A stretch of 64,000 nucleotides of DNA, from positions 28,398 through 92,397 of the forward strand of contig CALFLL010000015.1 of NCBI GenBank assembly GCA_937880845.1. Reading direction: 5' to 3'. This document shows, piece by piece, positions 36,821-45,653 of this stretch (its first letter is position 1; each line of letters begins with the position of its first letter). The notes below the pieces were generated by a model, which had not been told where the DNA came from, ran no database searches, and saw only the letters and a program-made list of their open reading frames with translations. This DNA comes from an uncultured Drancourtella sp. Lineage in GTDB: Bacteria; Bacillota; Clostridia; Lachnospirales; Lachnospiraceae. Position numbers and translations under genes: made by a program.

Positions 36821-39208
36821 CTACTTTATACCCCTTTTTAAATGTCCCCTTGTAAATTCCGGAAACAATGCCTGGACATCCCCGGATGCTTTTCCCCGCT
36901 TAAATACATCCCTGTATAATTCCAGTACACGTTTCGTTTCTTCACCGGACTCAATTGTAAAATACAGCCTGAACTTTCTGACTCCTGTCTGTCTCATTTC
37001 TTTTTTCTGATCAAGCAAAACAAGAGGTGCCGTATTATAAATAATATTATAACATGTATCACAGTAATTTTTAACATAAAAAATTTTCTGATAGCGATCT
37101 TTCATCTCTGTGATCCGACACTTTCCGTCACAGTTTCCCATGGTCTTTCGGATACACCCTGCACTGATCATCATAGGAACATAGCCATATACAACCATCT
37201 CTTCTTCTTTGCAATCCATATCTCGGAGTTCCTGCCCTGTCAGTTCCAAAGAAACCGTAGTTTCTGTTACCCCCGCTTTTTTCAAAAACTTCTCTGCCTC
37301 TTTGTTCATGACATACAGATGATGGTCTGCCTGTATCGGTTTCTGCCAGTTGTGTCTTTTCAAATACTCCAAAGATTCCAGATTCCGAACCAATATACCA
37401 TCCCATGGAAGAGCAAAGAGCGTTTCGGCCGCCTGATCGTACCGTTTTTTCGTCTGCTCTCTGAAAATATGCGGCATGGCAAGGTACAACTGTGGACATT
37501 TTTCTCCTTTTGATCGGAAAATGTCGGAAAATTCCAACTTTCCCCCATCCAGATGTCCATCAATATAAATCCGGTCGATTCCTCCGCATTTCATCGCTGC
37601 CTGTAGCTGTTCCCGAGTTTCAACCAAAACAGATAATGTTATGTTTTCCTCAGCACCATCTGTTCTTTCCGATTTCTGTTCTGTAACATCTGCCAAAGCC
37701 TTTCTCCGGTAAGATTTCAGAATCTGTTCCTTCAGATCTTCTGTCCCCTGTCTGCGCAGTTCGTTAATGACCTGCATCGGTATAAACAGATCTTCTTCCA
37801 TATCTAACTCCGTTTCTTTTACTCGGAACGGTGTATTTCCGGTTTTTTGTATCTGCTTTTCTATCCTTATCCTGTCTGTTGGCTGCTTTTGTGCCGCTTC
37901 TGCTTTTTCTCCTTTTACAGTAACTTGATGTACCCCGTCATCAAAGGTAAAGGTAATCGGTACTTCCTTTTTTAATATTCCTTTTACGGAAATTTCTCTT
38001 TTTAGTTCTGCATGTTTCAGATAATCTGCAATTTCGGAAATAAGTGTTTCATTTCTCGTTCTAAAAATCACGGTATGGGGCTTCACCCGGGTTCCTTTTG
38101 CCAACAAGACGGAAAACTGCCCGCCTTTTTGTACATCCTGTCCGAGGGTGATATTTTCCTTTTCTGAAATTTCCAGGACATCTCCTTTCTTCAAAGGAAT
38201 CAATGCTTTTAAAAGTGCGCTTCTCCCTTTCTGCTTTTCTAAACAGGCTGCTTCGATTCCTGCATGATTCGGTCTGTCAAGGGAAAGCATCTCTCTTCCA
38301 TTATGCATGTGATAATATCCACTACAGCTTCCACCACGGTTATACAAATCCATCAAGCGACGTTTGTCTTCTTCTCTGACTTTGTACGCTTTTTCTCCCC
38401 TTTTTAAATATAAATCCGTATACTTCCGGTACATTTCTGTCACTGCCGCAACATATTCCGGTTTCTTCATACGTCCTTCTATTTTAAAGGAATCAATCCC
38501 CGCTTCTACAAGCTGCGGAATATCATCCAGCGTCATAATATCCTTCAAACTCAAAACGCAAGATGCTCTTCTCTGTCCTTCCACCTGGTATTTCAAGCGG
38601 CACGGTTGTGCACATTGTCCCCTGTTTCCGCTTCTCCCTCCAAGCATACTGCTGAACAGACACTGACCGGAATAAGAGTAACAAAGAGCTCCGTGGACAA
38701 AACATTCAATCTCCAGTCCGCTTGCTTCTTTCATTTTTCGTATCTCATTCAACGACAGTTCTCTGGCCGGCACAATCCTCTCGACCCCATATTTCTTTAA
38801 AAACTCCGCTCCAAGTTCTCCCGTCACTGTCATCTGCGTGCTGGCGTGCACTGCAAGATCTGGAAATTCTTTTCTTACAAAAGAAAGAACTCCAAGGTCC
38901 TGTACGATCACCGCATCCAGTCCTTCTTCGTAAAAAGGAAGCAAATAATCATATAATTGTCTTTCCAGTTCTTTCTCCTTCAAAAGAGTATTGACCGTCA
39001 TATACAGTTTTTTCCCAAAAAGATGGGCCTCGTCAATGGCCTCAAGCATTTCTTCCGTGCCGAAGTTATCTGCAAATGCTCTTGCGCCAAAAAGATTTCC
39101 TCCTGCATAAACTGCATCCGCACCCGACTTTATGGCTGCCTGAAAACTCTCATAACTGCCGGCCGGCGCAAGGATCTCTATTTTCCGGTGTTTCATTTTA
39201 TCACTCAT
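36821..39208 (-). CDS. U32 family peptidase-like (RlhA/TrhP-type) protein
   Basis: A 795-residue protein. The N-terminal U32 domain has ILAPAGSYESFQAAI and the signature ECFVHGALCYSYSGQC with the Cys-rich GGRSGNRGQCAQPCRL. The C-terminal part fits a DUF3656-type extension followed by a second U32-like segment with Cys pairs (GNCDGKC, NYCDTCYN). Characterised relatives act in tRNA and rRNA C5-hydroxylation rather than simple proteolysis, and bind an iron-sulphur cluster through such cysteines. It lies 8 nt upstream of the ftsW-like gene and 46 nt after zapA. Confidence 0.86.
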   Translation of the reverse strand: MSDKMKHRKIEILAPAGSYESFQAAIKSGADAVYAGGNLFGARAFADNFGTEEMLEAIDEAHLFGKKLYMTVNTLLKEKELERQLYDYLLPFYEEGLDAVIVQDLGVLSFVRKEFPDLAVHASTQMTVTGELGAEFLKKYGVERIVPARELSLNEIRKMKEASGLEIECFVHGALCYSYSGQCLFSSMLGGRSGNRGQCAQPCRLKYQVEGQRRASCVLSLKDIMTLDDIPQLVEAGIDSFKIEGRMKKPEYVAAVTEMYRKYTDLYLKRGEKAYKVREEDKRRLMDLYNRGGSCSGYYHMHNGREMLSLDRPNHAGIEAACLEKQKGRSALLKALIPLKKGDVLEISEKENITLGQDVQKGGQFSVLLAKGTRVKPHTVIFRTRNETLISEIADYLKHAELKREISVKGILKKEVPITFTFDDGVHQVTVKGEKAEAAQKQPTDRIRIEKQIQKTGNTPFRVKETELDMEEDLFIPMQVINELRRQGTEDLKEQILKSYRRKALADVTEQKSERTDGAEENITLSVLVETREQLQAAMKCGGIDRIYIDGHLDGGKLEFSDIFRSKGEKCPQLYLAMPHIFREQTKKRYDQAAETLFALPWDGILVRNLESLEYLKRHNWQKPIQADHHLYVMNKEAEKFLKKAGVTETTVSLELTGQELRDMDCKEEEMVVYGYVPMMISAGCIRKTMGNCDGKCRITEMKDRYQKIFYVKNYCDTCYNIIYNTAPLVLLDQKKEMRQTGVRKFRLYFTIESGEETKRVLELYRDVFKRGKASGDVQALFPEFTRGHLKRGIK

Positions 39209-39230
39209 ATATCAACCTGCTTTCTGCTGA

Positions 39231-39254
39231 AAAAAGGCTGTCATACAGACAGCC
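39231..39254 (-). terminator. Hairpin after zapA
   Basis: GGCTGTC / GACAGCC stem with a short loop followed by six T on the minus strand, abutting the zapA stop codon. It probably separates zapA from the U32 gene. Confidence 0.78.
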
Positions 39255-39668
39255 CTAATTCTTGCGATGGTTTTTCATTTCTGTTTCCAACTGCACGATT
39301 CGCATCTGCAGTTCCTGATTCTCTTCTTTTAGCTTGTCCATTGCTCTCTCTGCATTTTCCAATTTAATCTGGGCAGAAATCAGTTCATGTTTCAGATCAT
39401 ACATCTCTTTATCTTTTGTTTCCATATCATATGTAAGAGACGTTCCCTGTTTCTTCGCTTTAAAGTAGTCATCCGCAATGTTCAGCGCCAGAAGGATACT
39501 CCTTGTATCGGCACTTTGTTTTTTGTAATTTTCACTCTCCGCGCATTCCGCTATCTTATGGTTCAAATAAGTAGAAACCTTCTGAAGATATTCTTCACTT
39601 TCAAATCCGCTCAGAGTAAATACCTTTCCGCCAATTAGGACCTCCGTATAATTTTTTGATGCTGACAT
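39255..39668 (-). CDS. zapA: Cell division protein ZapA
   Basis: A 137-residue FtsZ-ring stabiliser. The N-terminal ZapA domain (VLIGGKVFTLSGFESEEYLQKV, with SILLALNIADDYFK) precedes a coiled coil (about 85-135) that mediates tetramer formation. In vivo it bundles FtsZ filaments at midcell. AAGGAGG precedes the ATG. It lies downstream of ruvB, before the wall-synthesis genes. Confidence 0.88.
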   Translation of the reverse strand: MSASKNYTEVLIGGKVFTLSGFESEEYLQKVSTYLNHKIAECAESENYKKQSADTRSILLALNIADDYFKAKKQGTSLTYDMETKDKEMYDLKHELISAQIKLENAERAMDKLKEENQELQMRIVQLETEMKNHRKN

Positions 39669-39745
39669 AAATGCTGCCTCCTTCTTCCAATTAGAAGTCT
39701 CTTATGCTTATTATAAACTATCCGAACAGAAAAACCAACTGTTTT

Positions 39746-40753
39746 TCATATATCTTGCTTACTATATGGAATTCCAAGATGTTCATAGGCTCTCTGTGTG
39801 GCAATTCTTCCTTTTGGAGTCCTTTGAAGGAATCCATTTTTCAAAAGAAACGGTTCATATACATCCTCCAGAGTCCTTGGATCTTCTCCGATTGCCGCTG
39901 CCAGTGTATCCAGTCCAACCGGTGATCCCCCAAACTTTTCAATAATGGTCATCAGAATATTCCGGTCTGCATAATCCAGTCCAAACCGGTCTACTTCCAA
40001 AAGATCAAGGGCATACACAGCCACTTCTTTTGTAATGACTCCATTATATTTTACCTGTGCAAAATCACGTACTCTTTTTAAAAGACGGTTGGCCAGACGC
40101 GGAGTTCCACGGGAACGCCCCGCAATCTCACCCGCTCCTTTTTCGTCAATCTCTACTCCAAGTACCATAGCCGATCTAAGTACGATCTCTGTCAATTCTT
40201 CATCCGTATAGAATTCCAGTCTGTGGACAACTCCAAAACGATCCCTCAAAGGCGCTGTCAGCATTCCGGCTCTTGTAGTAGCTCCTACCAGTGTAAATTT
40301 CGGAAGTTCCAGACGAATGGAACGAGCTCCTGCTCCTTTTCCGATCACGATATCAATGGCAAAATCCTCCATGGCGGGATATAACACTTCTTCTACCTGA
40401 CGGTTCAATCTGTGAATCTCATCTACAAACAATACATCCCCTTCTTGGAGATTGTTCAAGATCGCCGCCATCTCTCCCGGCTTTTCGATTGCCGGTCCGG
40501 AGGTAACTTTCATATTCACCCCCATCTCATTTGCAATGATTCCGGCAAGGGTTGTCTTTCCAAGTCCCGGAGGTCCATAAAAAAGCACATGATCCAGCGG
40601 CTCCTTCCTTGCTTTCGCAGCCTCAATATAAATCTTCAGTGTTTCCTTCGCCTTCGTCTGGCCAATATAATCTTCCAGATGCTGCGGTCGGAGATGACTT
40701 TCTATCTTTTTGTCCTCTTCCAGACTTTCTGTTGTAATAATCCTCTTTTTCAC
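39746..40753 (-). CDS. ruvB: Holliday junction branch migration helicase RuvB
   Basis: A 335-residue AAA+ motor that drives branch migration with RuvA. It shows the RuvB N-terminus (LRPQHLEDYIGQ), Walker A GPPGLGKTT, Walker B VDEIH, sensor GATTRAG and arginine finger region RDRFG. The C-terminal winged helix ends with RTPKGRIAT. Start is GTG 40753 after AGGAGGAG. It lies 27 nt after ruvA. Confidence 0.97.
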   Translation of the reverse strand: MKKRIITTESLEEDKKIESHLRPQHLEDYIGQTKAKETLKIYIEAAKARKEPLDHVLFYGPPGLGKTTLAGIIANEMGVNMKVTSGPAIEKPGEMAAILNNLQEGDVLFVDEIHRLNRQVEEVLYPAMEDFAIDIVIGKGAGARSIRLELPKFTLVGATTRAGMLTAPLRDRFGVVHRLEFYTDEELTEIVLRSAMVLGVEIDEKGAGEIAGRSRGTPRLANRLLKRVRDFAQVKYNGVITKEVAVYALDLLEVDRFGLDYADRNILMTIIEKFGGSPVGLDTLAAAIGEDPRTLEDVYEPFLLKNGFLQRTPKGRIATQRAYEHLGIPYSKQDI

Positions 40754-40780
40754 TTTGCTCCTCCTGCTTCGGAAATGTCA

Positions 40781-41395
40781 TTAAAACAATGCAATCTGTC
40801 TAAGTGCCTGTTTCAGCACTTCTTCTACCGAACTTTCCTCAGTAATTTCTACTTTTCTCACCGCCCGGAATGCCTCTGTACTTCCATACCCAAGAGCCGT
40901 CAATGCCTCTGCCGCTTCTGTCTGTATCCTGTTCATGTCGTCGGAACTTTTCTTTGACAGCTCATTTTCCGTACTTTCTTCCAACAAATCCTGAATATCC
41001 AGCTTATCCTTTAATTCCAGAATCAGCTTTTCCGCTGTTTTCTTTCCAATTCCCGGTGCCTTTGATATGGCTTTTACATCATTGGACATCACGGCAAAAC
41101 GAAGATCATTCGGAGTCATCTGTGACAAGATATTCAATCCGCCTTTGGGGCCGATACCATTTACCCCGATTACAAGACGGAATACAGAACGCTCATCTCT
41201 TGTCAAAAAACCAAACAACTGCATGGCGTCTTCCTTCACATTCAGATAGGTATAAACCTTCACTTCCTGTCCAATCCCGGGTAGCCTGCTCATGGCCTGT
41301 CCTGGCATAAAGATTCCGTATCCTACGCCTCCTACATCAATAATAATCTTGTCTTCCTCTATATCAGCAAGCTCTCCTCTTATATATGAAATCAT
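40781..41395 (-). CDS. ruvA: Holliday junction DNA-binding protein RuvA
   Basis: A 204-residue protein that binds four-way junctions and loads RuvB. It has the N-terminal OB domain (MISYIRGELADIEED), two helix-hairpin-helix motifs (VNGIGPKGGLNIL and APGIGKKTAEKLILELKDK) and the C-terminal RuvB-contacting domain (AAEALTALGYG). No ruvC is adjacent. It is followed directly by ruvB. Confidence 0.97.
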   Translation of the reverse strand: MISYIRGELADIEEDKIIIDVGGVGYGIFMPGQAMSRLPGIGQEVKVYTYLNVKEDAMQLFGFLTRDERSVFRLVIGVNGIGPKGGLNILSQMTPNDLRFAVMSNDVKAISKAPGIGKKTAEKLILELKDKLDIQDLLEESTENELSKKSSDDMNRIQTEAAEALTALGYGSTEAFRAVRKVEITEESSVEEVLKQALRQIALF

Positions 41396-41414
41396 TTCTT
41401 TTCTCCTTTATATC

Positions 41415-41918
41415 TTACTCAAACCGTATTCCGTGAAGCCTCTTTATCATTTCACCGGACACAAGCCCGATGACAAGTCCGGTTACAAGCCCGGAAATCA
41501 ACAAGATCGGAAGATATGTAAATACTCCGTAAGTTTCTACCGTAAACATAGCCATCACAAGCTGTCCGATATTGTGAAAAATCCCCCCCGCAATACTGAC
41601 GCCGATAATACTAAATGACTGGACACGTTTCAGTCCCCACATGACAGTCAGGCTCAAAAGTCCGCCTGCCAGACTGTACAAGATACTCATAAGATTTCCA
41701 AAGAGAAACCCTGCCAGAACCACTCTTACAACAGCTAGCATATAGACTTCCCGTACAGGCATCTTATATAAAGCAACTACAATCACCAGATTGGCTAGGC
41801 CAAGTTTCACTCCCGGTATTCCGATGTGAAAAGGGATACATGTTTCGATATAACTGAATATCAATGCCAGTGCCGTAAATACACCAAACGACGCAAGCCT
41901 TGCTCCTTTTCTTTGCAA
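41415..41918 (-). CDS. Gx transporter family membrane protein (COG4769)
   Basis: A 167-residue protein with about five membrane helices and the Gly-rich PGVKLGLANLVIVVALY motif of the Gx transporter / heptaprenyl diphosphate synthase component I family. Related proteins resemble ECF-type S components. In many Firmicutes it occurs beside a NusG-II domain protein, as here, and often near Rnf or isoprenoid genes. The start is TTG 41918 preceded by GAGGG; no ATG is available nearby. Substrate unknown. Confidence 0.8.
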   Translation of the reverse strand: MQRKGARLASFGVFTALALIFSYIETCIPFHIGIPGVKLGLANLVIVVALYKMPVREVYMLAVVRVVLAGFLFGNLMSILYSLAGGLLSLTVMWGLKRVQSFSIIGVSIAGGIFHNIGQLVMAMFTVETYGVFTYLPILLISGLVTGLVIGLVSGEMIKRLHGIRFE

Positions 41919-41936
41919 TCTTAGTTCCCTCTTTCT

Positions 41937-42296
41937 CTAGTTTACTACCGTATCTACATCCGATTCTTTCCCGCCCCCGACAGAAACAACCACTTTATTC
42001 GGAAGACAAATGATTTGTTCTCCGTTTTTGGAAATCTCCTTATGTCTGACACAAATCTGATCCGGACAGTCTGCTTCTTTCATCTTTACTTTCCCGTCCC
42101 GAATCTCCACAACATTGGTACCGCTATTGACTTTCACCGTTCTATCTTCGGACAGAGAATAGTTTGCTTTCTCATCTCCGTTCACATAAATATGAACCTC
42201 ACCTGCATCTTTGCTTAAACCTAAAGAATACAGGAAAAATCCTGCGCATGCCGCACTTAAAATCAATATAATGAGAATCCAATCTCCTTTTTTCAT
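41937..42296 (-). CDS. NusG domain II-containing membrane-anchored protein (COG5341)
   Basis: A 119-residue protein with one N-terminal membrane helix (about 7-27) and an extracytoplasmic NusG-II domain with the conserved ADCPDQICVRHKEIS and IICLPNKVVV segments. Its function is unknown; it consistently pairs with the Gx transporter gene. ATG 42296 is 8 nt after AAGGAG; the in-frame GTG at 42305 lies too close to it. First gene of the run leading to ruvA and ruvB. Confidence 0.84.
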   Translation of the reverse strand: MKKGDWILIILILSAACAGFFLYSLGLSKDAGEVHIYVNGDEKANYSLSEDRTVKVNSGTNVVEIRDGKVKMKEADCPDQICVRHKEISKNGEQIICLPNKVVVSVGGGKESDVDTVVN

Positions 42297-42320
42297 ACGT
42301 TGCACTCCTTCTTTCGGTTT

Positions 42321-42359
42321 ATTTTAGCACATCCCATTTTATTGTTCAACCATATGTTC
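42321..42359 (-). promoter_or_regulatory. Predicted promoter of the NusG-II/Gx/ruvAB run with a weak LexA-like overlap
   Basis: Minus-strand TTGAAC (plus 42344-42349) and TAAAAT (42321-42326) are spaced by 17 bp. An imperfect operator-like sequence, GAACATATGGTT (plus 42348-42359), overlaps the -35. It resembles the two strong LexA-type boxes at 63 kb but has the right half displaced by one base. Confidence 0.45.
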
Positions 42360-42370
42360 GATTCCGACAA

Positions 42371-42428
42371 AAAAGCTCCTGTATCAATTCGGCATTTGAA
42401 ATAAATGCCAATCCATACAGGAGTTTTT
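42371..42428 (-). terminator. Terminator after the 42.4-kb membrane protein gene
   Basis: CTCCTGTAT / ATACAGGAG outer stem with an inner GGCATTT/AAATGCC stem and a T run on the minus strand (also T-rich on plus). Confidence 0.82.
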
Positions 42429-42448
42429 CTTTCTATATTTCTTGTCTG

Positions 42449-42949
42449 TTAATATCCATAGTAGTAACCGAGTCCTGAAAGTCCGCTGATTCCTACCACC
42501 AAAACCAAAAAGATCAACATGATGACAAAGGCAATACCCTCTACAATCAATGCGGCACGGCAAAAATTTCTTCTGTGAAGATTTCCTGTCTTACTGAATG
42601 CCCAATAAAAATACAGGATGATTCCTCCGCAGCACGGAATCCACATAGCGAGTAAAGTTAAAATCCAGTCCCCCATTGTCAGAGGTGTGGTATCCATTCC
42701 ATCTTCCGCCGGGCGATGACGTGGATCTATTCCGGTATTATATACATAATTATTTTCATAATTCTTTTTCTCATACTTTTCTTGGCTTTGCTCTGTATTC
42801 TGTCCGTATTCATAAGAAATATCTTCCTTTTTTATCTTCTCTTCCGGATTCTGCACTGCCACAGGTATCTCTGCCGTCTTTTTTTCTTCTGACGAACTTT
42901 GTACCTTTTCCTGATCTGTTGTTTCGTTCATGTTTTTGTTTTCTTCCAT
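42449..42949 (-). CDS. Two-helix membrane protein with a long charged N-terminus, unknown function
   Basis: 166 residues. The first 85 are polar, Glu/Lys/Asn-rich and probably disordered. Two hydrophobic helices follow (about 92-117, ILTLLAMWIPCCGGIILYFY, and 130-155), then GLGYYYGY. The helix pair is reminiscent of DUF4190 or CD225-like families, but I cannot place it with confidence. AAGGGGAG precedes the ATG and a strong terminator follows, so it is probably monocistronic or paired with the DUF2752 gene. Confidence 0.65.
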   Translation of the reverse strand: MEENKNMNETTDQEKVQSSSEEKKTAEIPVAVQNPEEKIKKEDISYEYGQNTEQSQEKYEKKNYENNYVYNTGIDPRHRPAEDGMDTTPLTMGDWILTLLAMWIPCCGGIILYFYWAFSKTGNLHRRNFCRAALIVEGIAFVIMLIFLVLVVGISGLSGLGYYYGY

Positions 42950-43033
42950 TGACAGGCTCCCCTTTCGTTTTATTACTGTCTATTTTATCATGCTTTCTTT
43001 CACTCCACAACCAAAAACACCAAGGTTTGTTTC

Positions 43034-43498
43034 TTAAAATGTTCTTAAGACTCTAGCAATCCGATTTAAGAGATTGCCCGTATAATAGCTCATAGGCGGC
43101 TCTCCCGGAAAATAACGGATCATCCTGTAAATATAAAAGACCAACATTCCAATAAAAAGAAGGATCAGCCACTTTTTCAGGCAACCATTCTTTTTATGAA
43201 GAAAGTATCTTCGGATACAAAATACTGCTGCCAGTAAAAAAACAGCATAAATAAACGGATTCCAATACCATGCTTCCAGAAATTCCCCTTTTAGCAAAGA
43301 AAAACCTGCTCTTGAAAGTCCGCATCCCGGACACGGAAATCCTGTAAAGACTACAAGAGGACAGGAAGAGTTTAAAAAATATCTCGCAAACAGAAAATAT
43401 CCTGCCAACACAACAATCACGATTCTAAGATTCCAAAGATCTTTTTTTATCATCCGGATACTCTCCCTTATCCATTTCTTCCACTTCTGTTCCTGCAT
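43034..43498 (-). CDS. DUF2752 family membrane protein
   Basis: 154 residues with three or four membrane helices and the DUF2752 signature CPLVVFTGFPCPGCGLSRA. Function unknown in the family. ATG 43498 follows AAGGAGCAGGA; the longer frame that reaches into rnfB has no ribosome site. It lies after the Rnf terminator and before the 42.4-kb membrane protein. Confidence 0.78.
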   Translation of the reverse strand: MQEQKWKKWIRESIRMIKKDLWNLRIVIVVLAGYFLFARYFLNSSCPLVVFTGFPCPGCGLSRAGFSLLKGEFLEAWYWNPFIYAVFLLAAVFCIRRYFLHKKNGCLKKWLILLFIGMLVFYIYRMIRYFPGEPPMSYYTGNLLNRIARVLRTF

Positions 43499-43520
43499 TC
43501 CTGCTCCTTTTCTATAAGAT

Positions 43521-43554
43521 AAAAACCGGGACTGATCACTCAGATCCCGGTTTT
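43521..43554 (-). terminator. Terminator of the rnf operon
   Basis: AAAACCGGGA / TCCCGGTTTT stem with a T run, 5 nt after the rnfB stop codon. Confidence 0.85.
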
Positions 43555-43559
43555 CCCTG

Positions 43560-44345
43560 CTACATAATAATTTTTTTCGGACACTTCTCTGCACATTTAC
43601 CACAATTTGTACATTTCTGCGGATCAATATGAGCAACATTGTTTACGACTGTGACTGCATCAAATTCACAGACTCTTTCACACATCTTACATCCGATACA
43701 TCCTACAGAACATACGCTCATGACATCTTTTCCTTTGTCAAGAGAACTGCACTGTACAAAATGTTTCTGTTCATACGGAACCAGTTCGATAAGATGTCTT
43801 GGGCAGATGGCAACACATTTTCCACATGCCTTACAGGCATCTTTATCCACTACGGCGATTCCGTCTTTAATATGAATGGCATCAAACGGACAGGCCGCAA
43901 CACAGCTTCCTTCCCCAAGGCATCCGAATGTACAGCCTTTTGGTCCTCCATTCTGCATCATATTGACCATGATACAGTCATGAGTTCCTGTGTATTTGTA
44001 ATTTTCTTTTGCTTTTTCGCATGTTCCTGCACATTTGACGAAAGCAGTCATTTTTACGCTTTCTCCTGCTTCCTGTCCCATGATCTTTCCGACTTTTTCA
44101 GCTACCGGAGCTCCTCCTACCGGACATGCATTCACCGGAGCTTCTCCTTTTACAATGGCTGCAGCCAAACCGGAACATCCTGCATATCCGCATCCGCCAC
44201 AGTTATTTCCCGGTAAAACACCGGTAATCGCTTCTTCTCTTTCATCGACCTCTACCGCGAATTTCTTTCCGGAGATTCCCAAGAAGATACCGATGAATAA
44301 ACCTACACCACCGACGATCAGAGCGGCAACAAGTATACCTGTCAT
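43560..44345 (-). CDS. rnfB: Rnf complex subunit RnfB (polyferredoxin)
   Basis: A 261-residue iron-sulphur subunit. One N-terminal helix anchors it (about 2-24). A [4Fe-4S] domain (CGGCGYAGCSG) is followed by several ferredoxin motifs (CKACGKCVAICP, CIGCKMCERVC, CTNCGKCAEKCP). RnfB is the expected entry point for ferredoxin electrons in ferredoxin:NAD+ oxidoreduction coupled to ion pumping. Last gene of rnfCDGEAB. Confidence 0.95.
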   Translation of the reverse strand: MTGILVAALIVGGVGLFIGIFLGISGKKFAVEVDEREEAITGVLPGNNCGGCGYAGCSGLAAAIVKGEAPVNACPVGGAPVAEKVGKIMGQEAGESVKMTAFVKCAGTCEKAKENYKYTGTHDCIMVNMMQNGGPKGCTFGCLGEGSCVAACPFDAIHIKDGIAVVDKDACKACGKCVAICPRHLIELVPYEQKHFVQCSSLDKGKDVMSVCSVGCIGCKMCERVCEFDAVTVVNNVAHIDPQKCTNCGKCAEKCPKKIIM

Positions 44346-44360
44346 ATTCTATTTCCTCCC

Positions 44361-44936
44361 TTAAATCAAACCTGAGAATCCGAAAAATGCCATTGACATC
44401 AAAGCAGCTGTCAAAAGTACAATCGGTGTACCCTTAAATGATTCTGGCACATCATTATGCTCAATCTTCTCACGGATTCCCGCCATGATCACGATCGCAA
44501 TCGTAAATCCAACTGCAGTTGCAAATCCGTTTACGACACTGCTTAAAATATTGTATTCTTTCTGAACGTTTGTCAGTGCTACACCAAGTACCGCACAGTT
44601 TGTTGTAATCAAAGGCAGATACACACCAAGTGCCTGGTATAACGGCGGCATTGCTTTTTTCAGGAACATTTCTACAAACTGAACAAGTGCCGCGATTACA
44701 AGAATAAATACAATGGTCTGCAGATATGCCACATCCAGCGGCAAGAGAATAAATTTATAAATCAAACTTGTCACAAAGGAAGCAATCGTAATAACGAAAA
44801 CAACCGCTCCTCCCATACCGCCTGCCGTTTCAATTTTCTTTGATACACCAAGAAACGGACAGATTCCAAGAAACTGGCTTAATACAACGTTATTCACCAG
44901 TGCAGAACCAACTGCGATAATAAATAATTCTTTCAT
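44361..44936 (-). CDS. rnfA: Rnf complex subunit RnfA
   Basis: A 191-residue protein with six membrane helices, homologous to RnfE/NqrE. Conserved segments include NNVVLSQFLGICPFLGVS and NCAVLGVAL, each with a membrane Cys thought to bind an iron-sulphur centre between RnfA and RnfE. It sits between rnfE and rnfB with close spacing. Confidence 0.95.
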   Translation of the reverse strand: MKELFIIAVGSALVNNVVLSQFLGICPFLGVSKKIETAGGMGGAVVFVITIASFVTSLIYKFILLPLDVAYLQTIVFILVIAALVQFVEMFLKKAMPPLYQALGVYLPLITTNCAVLGVALTNVQKEYNILSSVVNGFATAVGFTIAIVIMAGIREKIEHNDVPESFKGTPIVLLTAALMSMAFFGFSGLI

Positions 44937-44948
44937 CCGTTTCCCCTC

Positions 44949-45653
44949 CTATTCCTTATCCTGTTCTGTCGGGAATACGGAAGAACTGCATCCGCTACAG
45001 GAAGCACAGCCGCCCTCTGCACAGCCGCATTGTGGTTTCTCCACTTTCTTTCCCTTCTTTTCCAGGTTATTCATAATCTTATTTCTCAATGCAACGATCA
45101 TTGCCAGTACAATAAATGCACCCGGAGCAAGGATAAAGATCGTAATCGGTTCATAAGACCCCGGCATCACTCTGATTCCGAAAACTTCCCCTGCTCCAAG
45201 AAGTTCTCTTACGATACCGATACATGTAAGACCAAATGTAAATCCAAGTCCCATACCAAGTCCGTCAAACAATGACGGGATAACCGGATTTTTGGAAGCA
45301 TAGCTTTCCGCACGTCCGAGAATGATACAGTTTACTACGATCAACGGAATATAAAGTCCCAAAGAAGCATAAAGGCTTGGAACAAATCCCTGCAAAAGGA
45401 ACTGTACGATCGTAACGAAGGAAGCTACAACAACGATGAAAGCCGGAATACGTACAGAATCCGGAATAATCTTGCGAAGCATGGAAATCAAGACATTGGA
45501 CAATACCAGAACGACCGTTGTGGAAAGTCCCATTCCGATACCATTGATAGCAGAAGTTGTTACCGCAAGTGTCGGACACATTCCCAGCATCATAACGAAT
45601 GTCGGGTTTTCTTTGATGATACCATTATATAAACGTTCCCCACATCTATTCAT
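44949..45653 (-). CDS. rnfE: Rnf complex subunit RnfE with Cys-rich C-terminal tail
   Basis: A 234-residue, six-helix subunit (ENPTFVMMLGMCPTLAVT, VVNCIILGRAESYASKN). The C-terminal tail is unusual: residues near 210-225 read CGCAEGGCASCSGC, six cysteines in 14 residues, beyond the usual RnfE end. I chose ATG 45653, 8 nt after AGGAGG; it overlaps rnfG by 8 nt. The tail could hold metal or an iron-sulphur cluster, which is inference. Confidence 0.92.
   Translation of the reverse strand: MNRCGERLYNGIIKENPTFVMMLGMCPTLAVTTSAINGIGMGLSTTVVLVLSNVLISMLRKIIPDSVRIPAFIVVVASFVTIVQFLLQGFVPSLYASLGLYIPLIVVNCIILGRAESYASKNPVIPSLFDGLGMGLGFTFGLTCIGIVRELLGAGEVFGIRVMPGSYEPITIFILAPGAFIVLAMIVALRNKIMNNLEKKGKKVEKPQCGCAEGGCASCSGCSSSVFPTEQDKE

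Noticed and set aside
43499..43639. Longer start for the DUF2752 gene
   Set aside because: The extension would run through the rnf terminator and the end of rnfB and has no ribosome site; ATG 43498 does.
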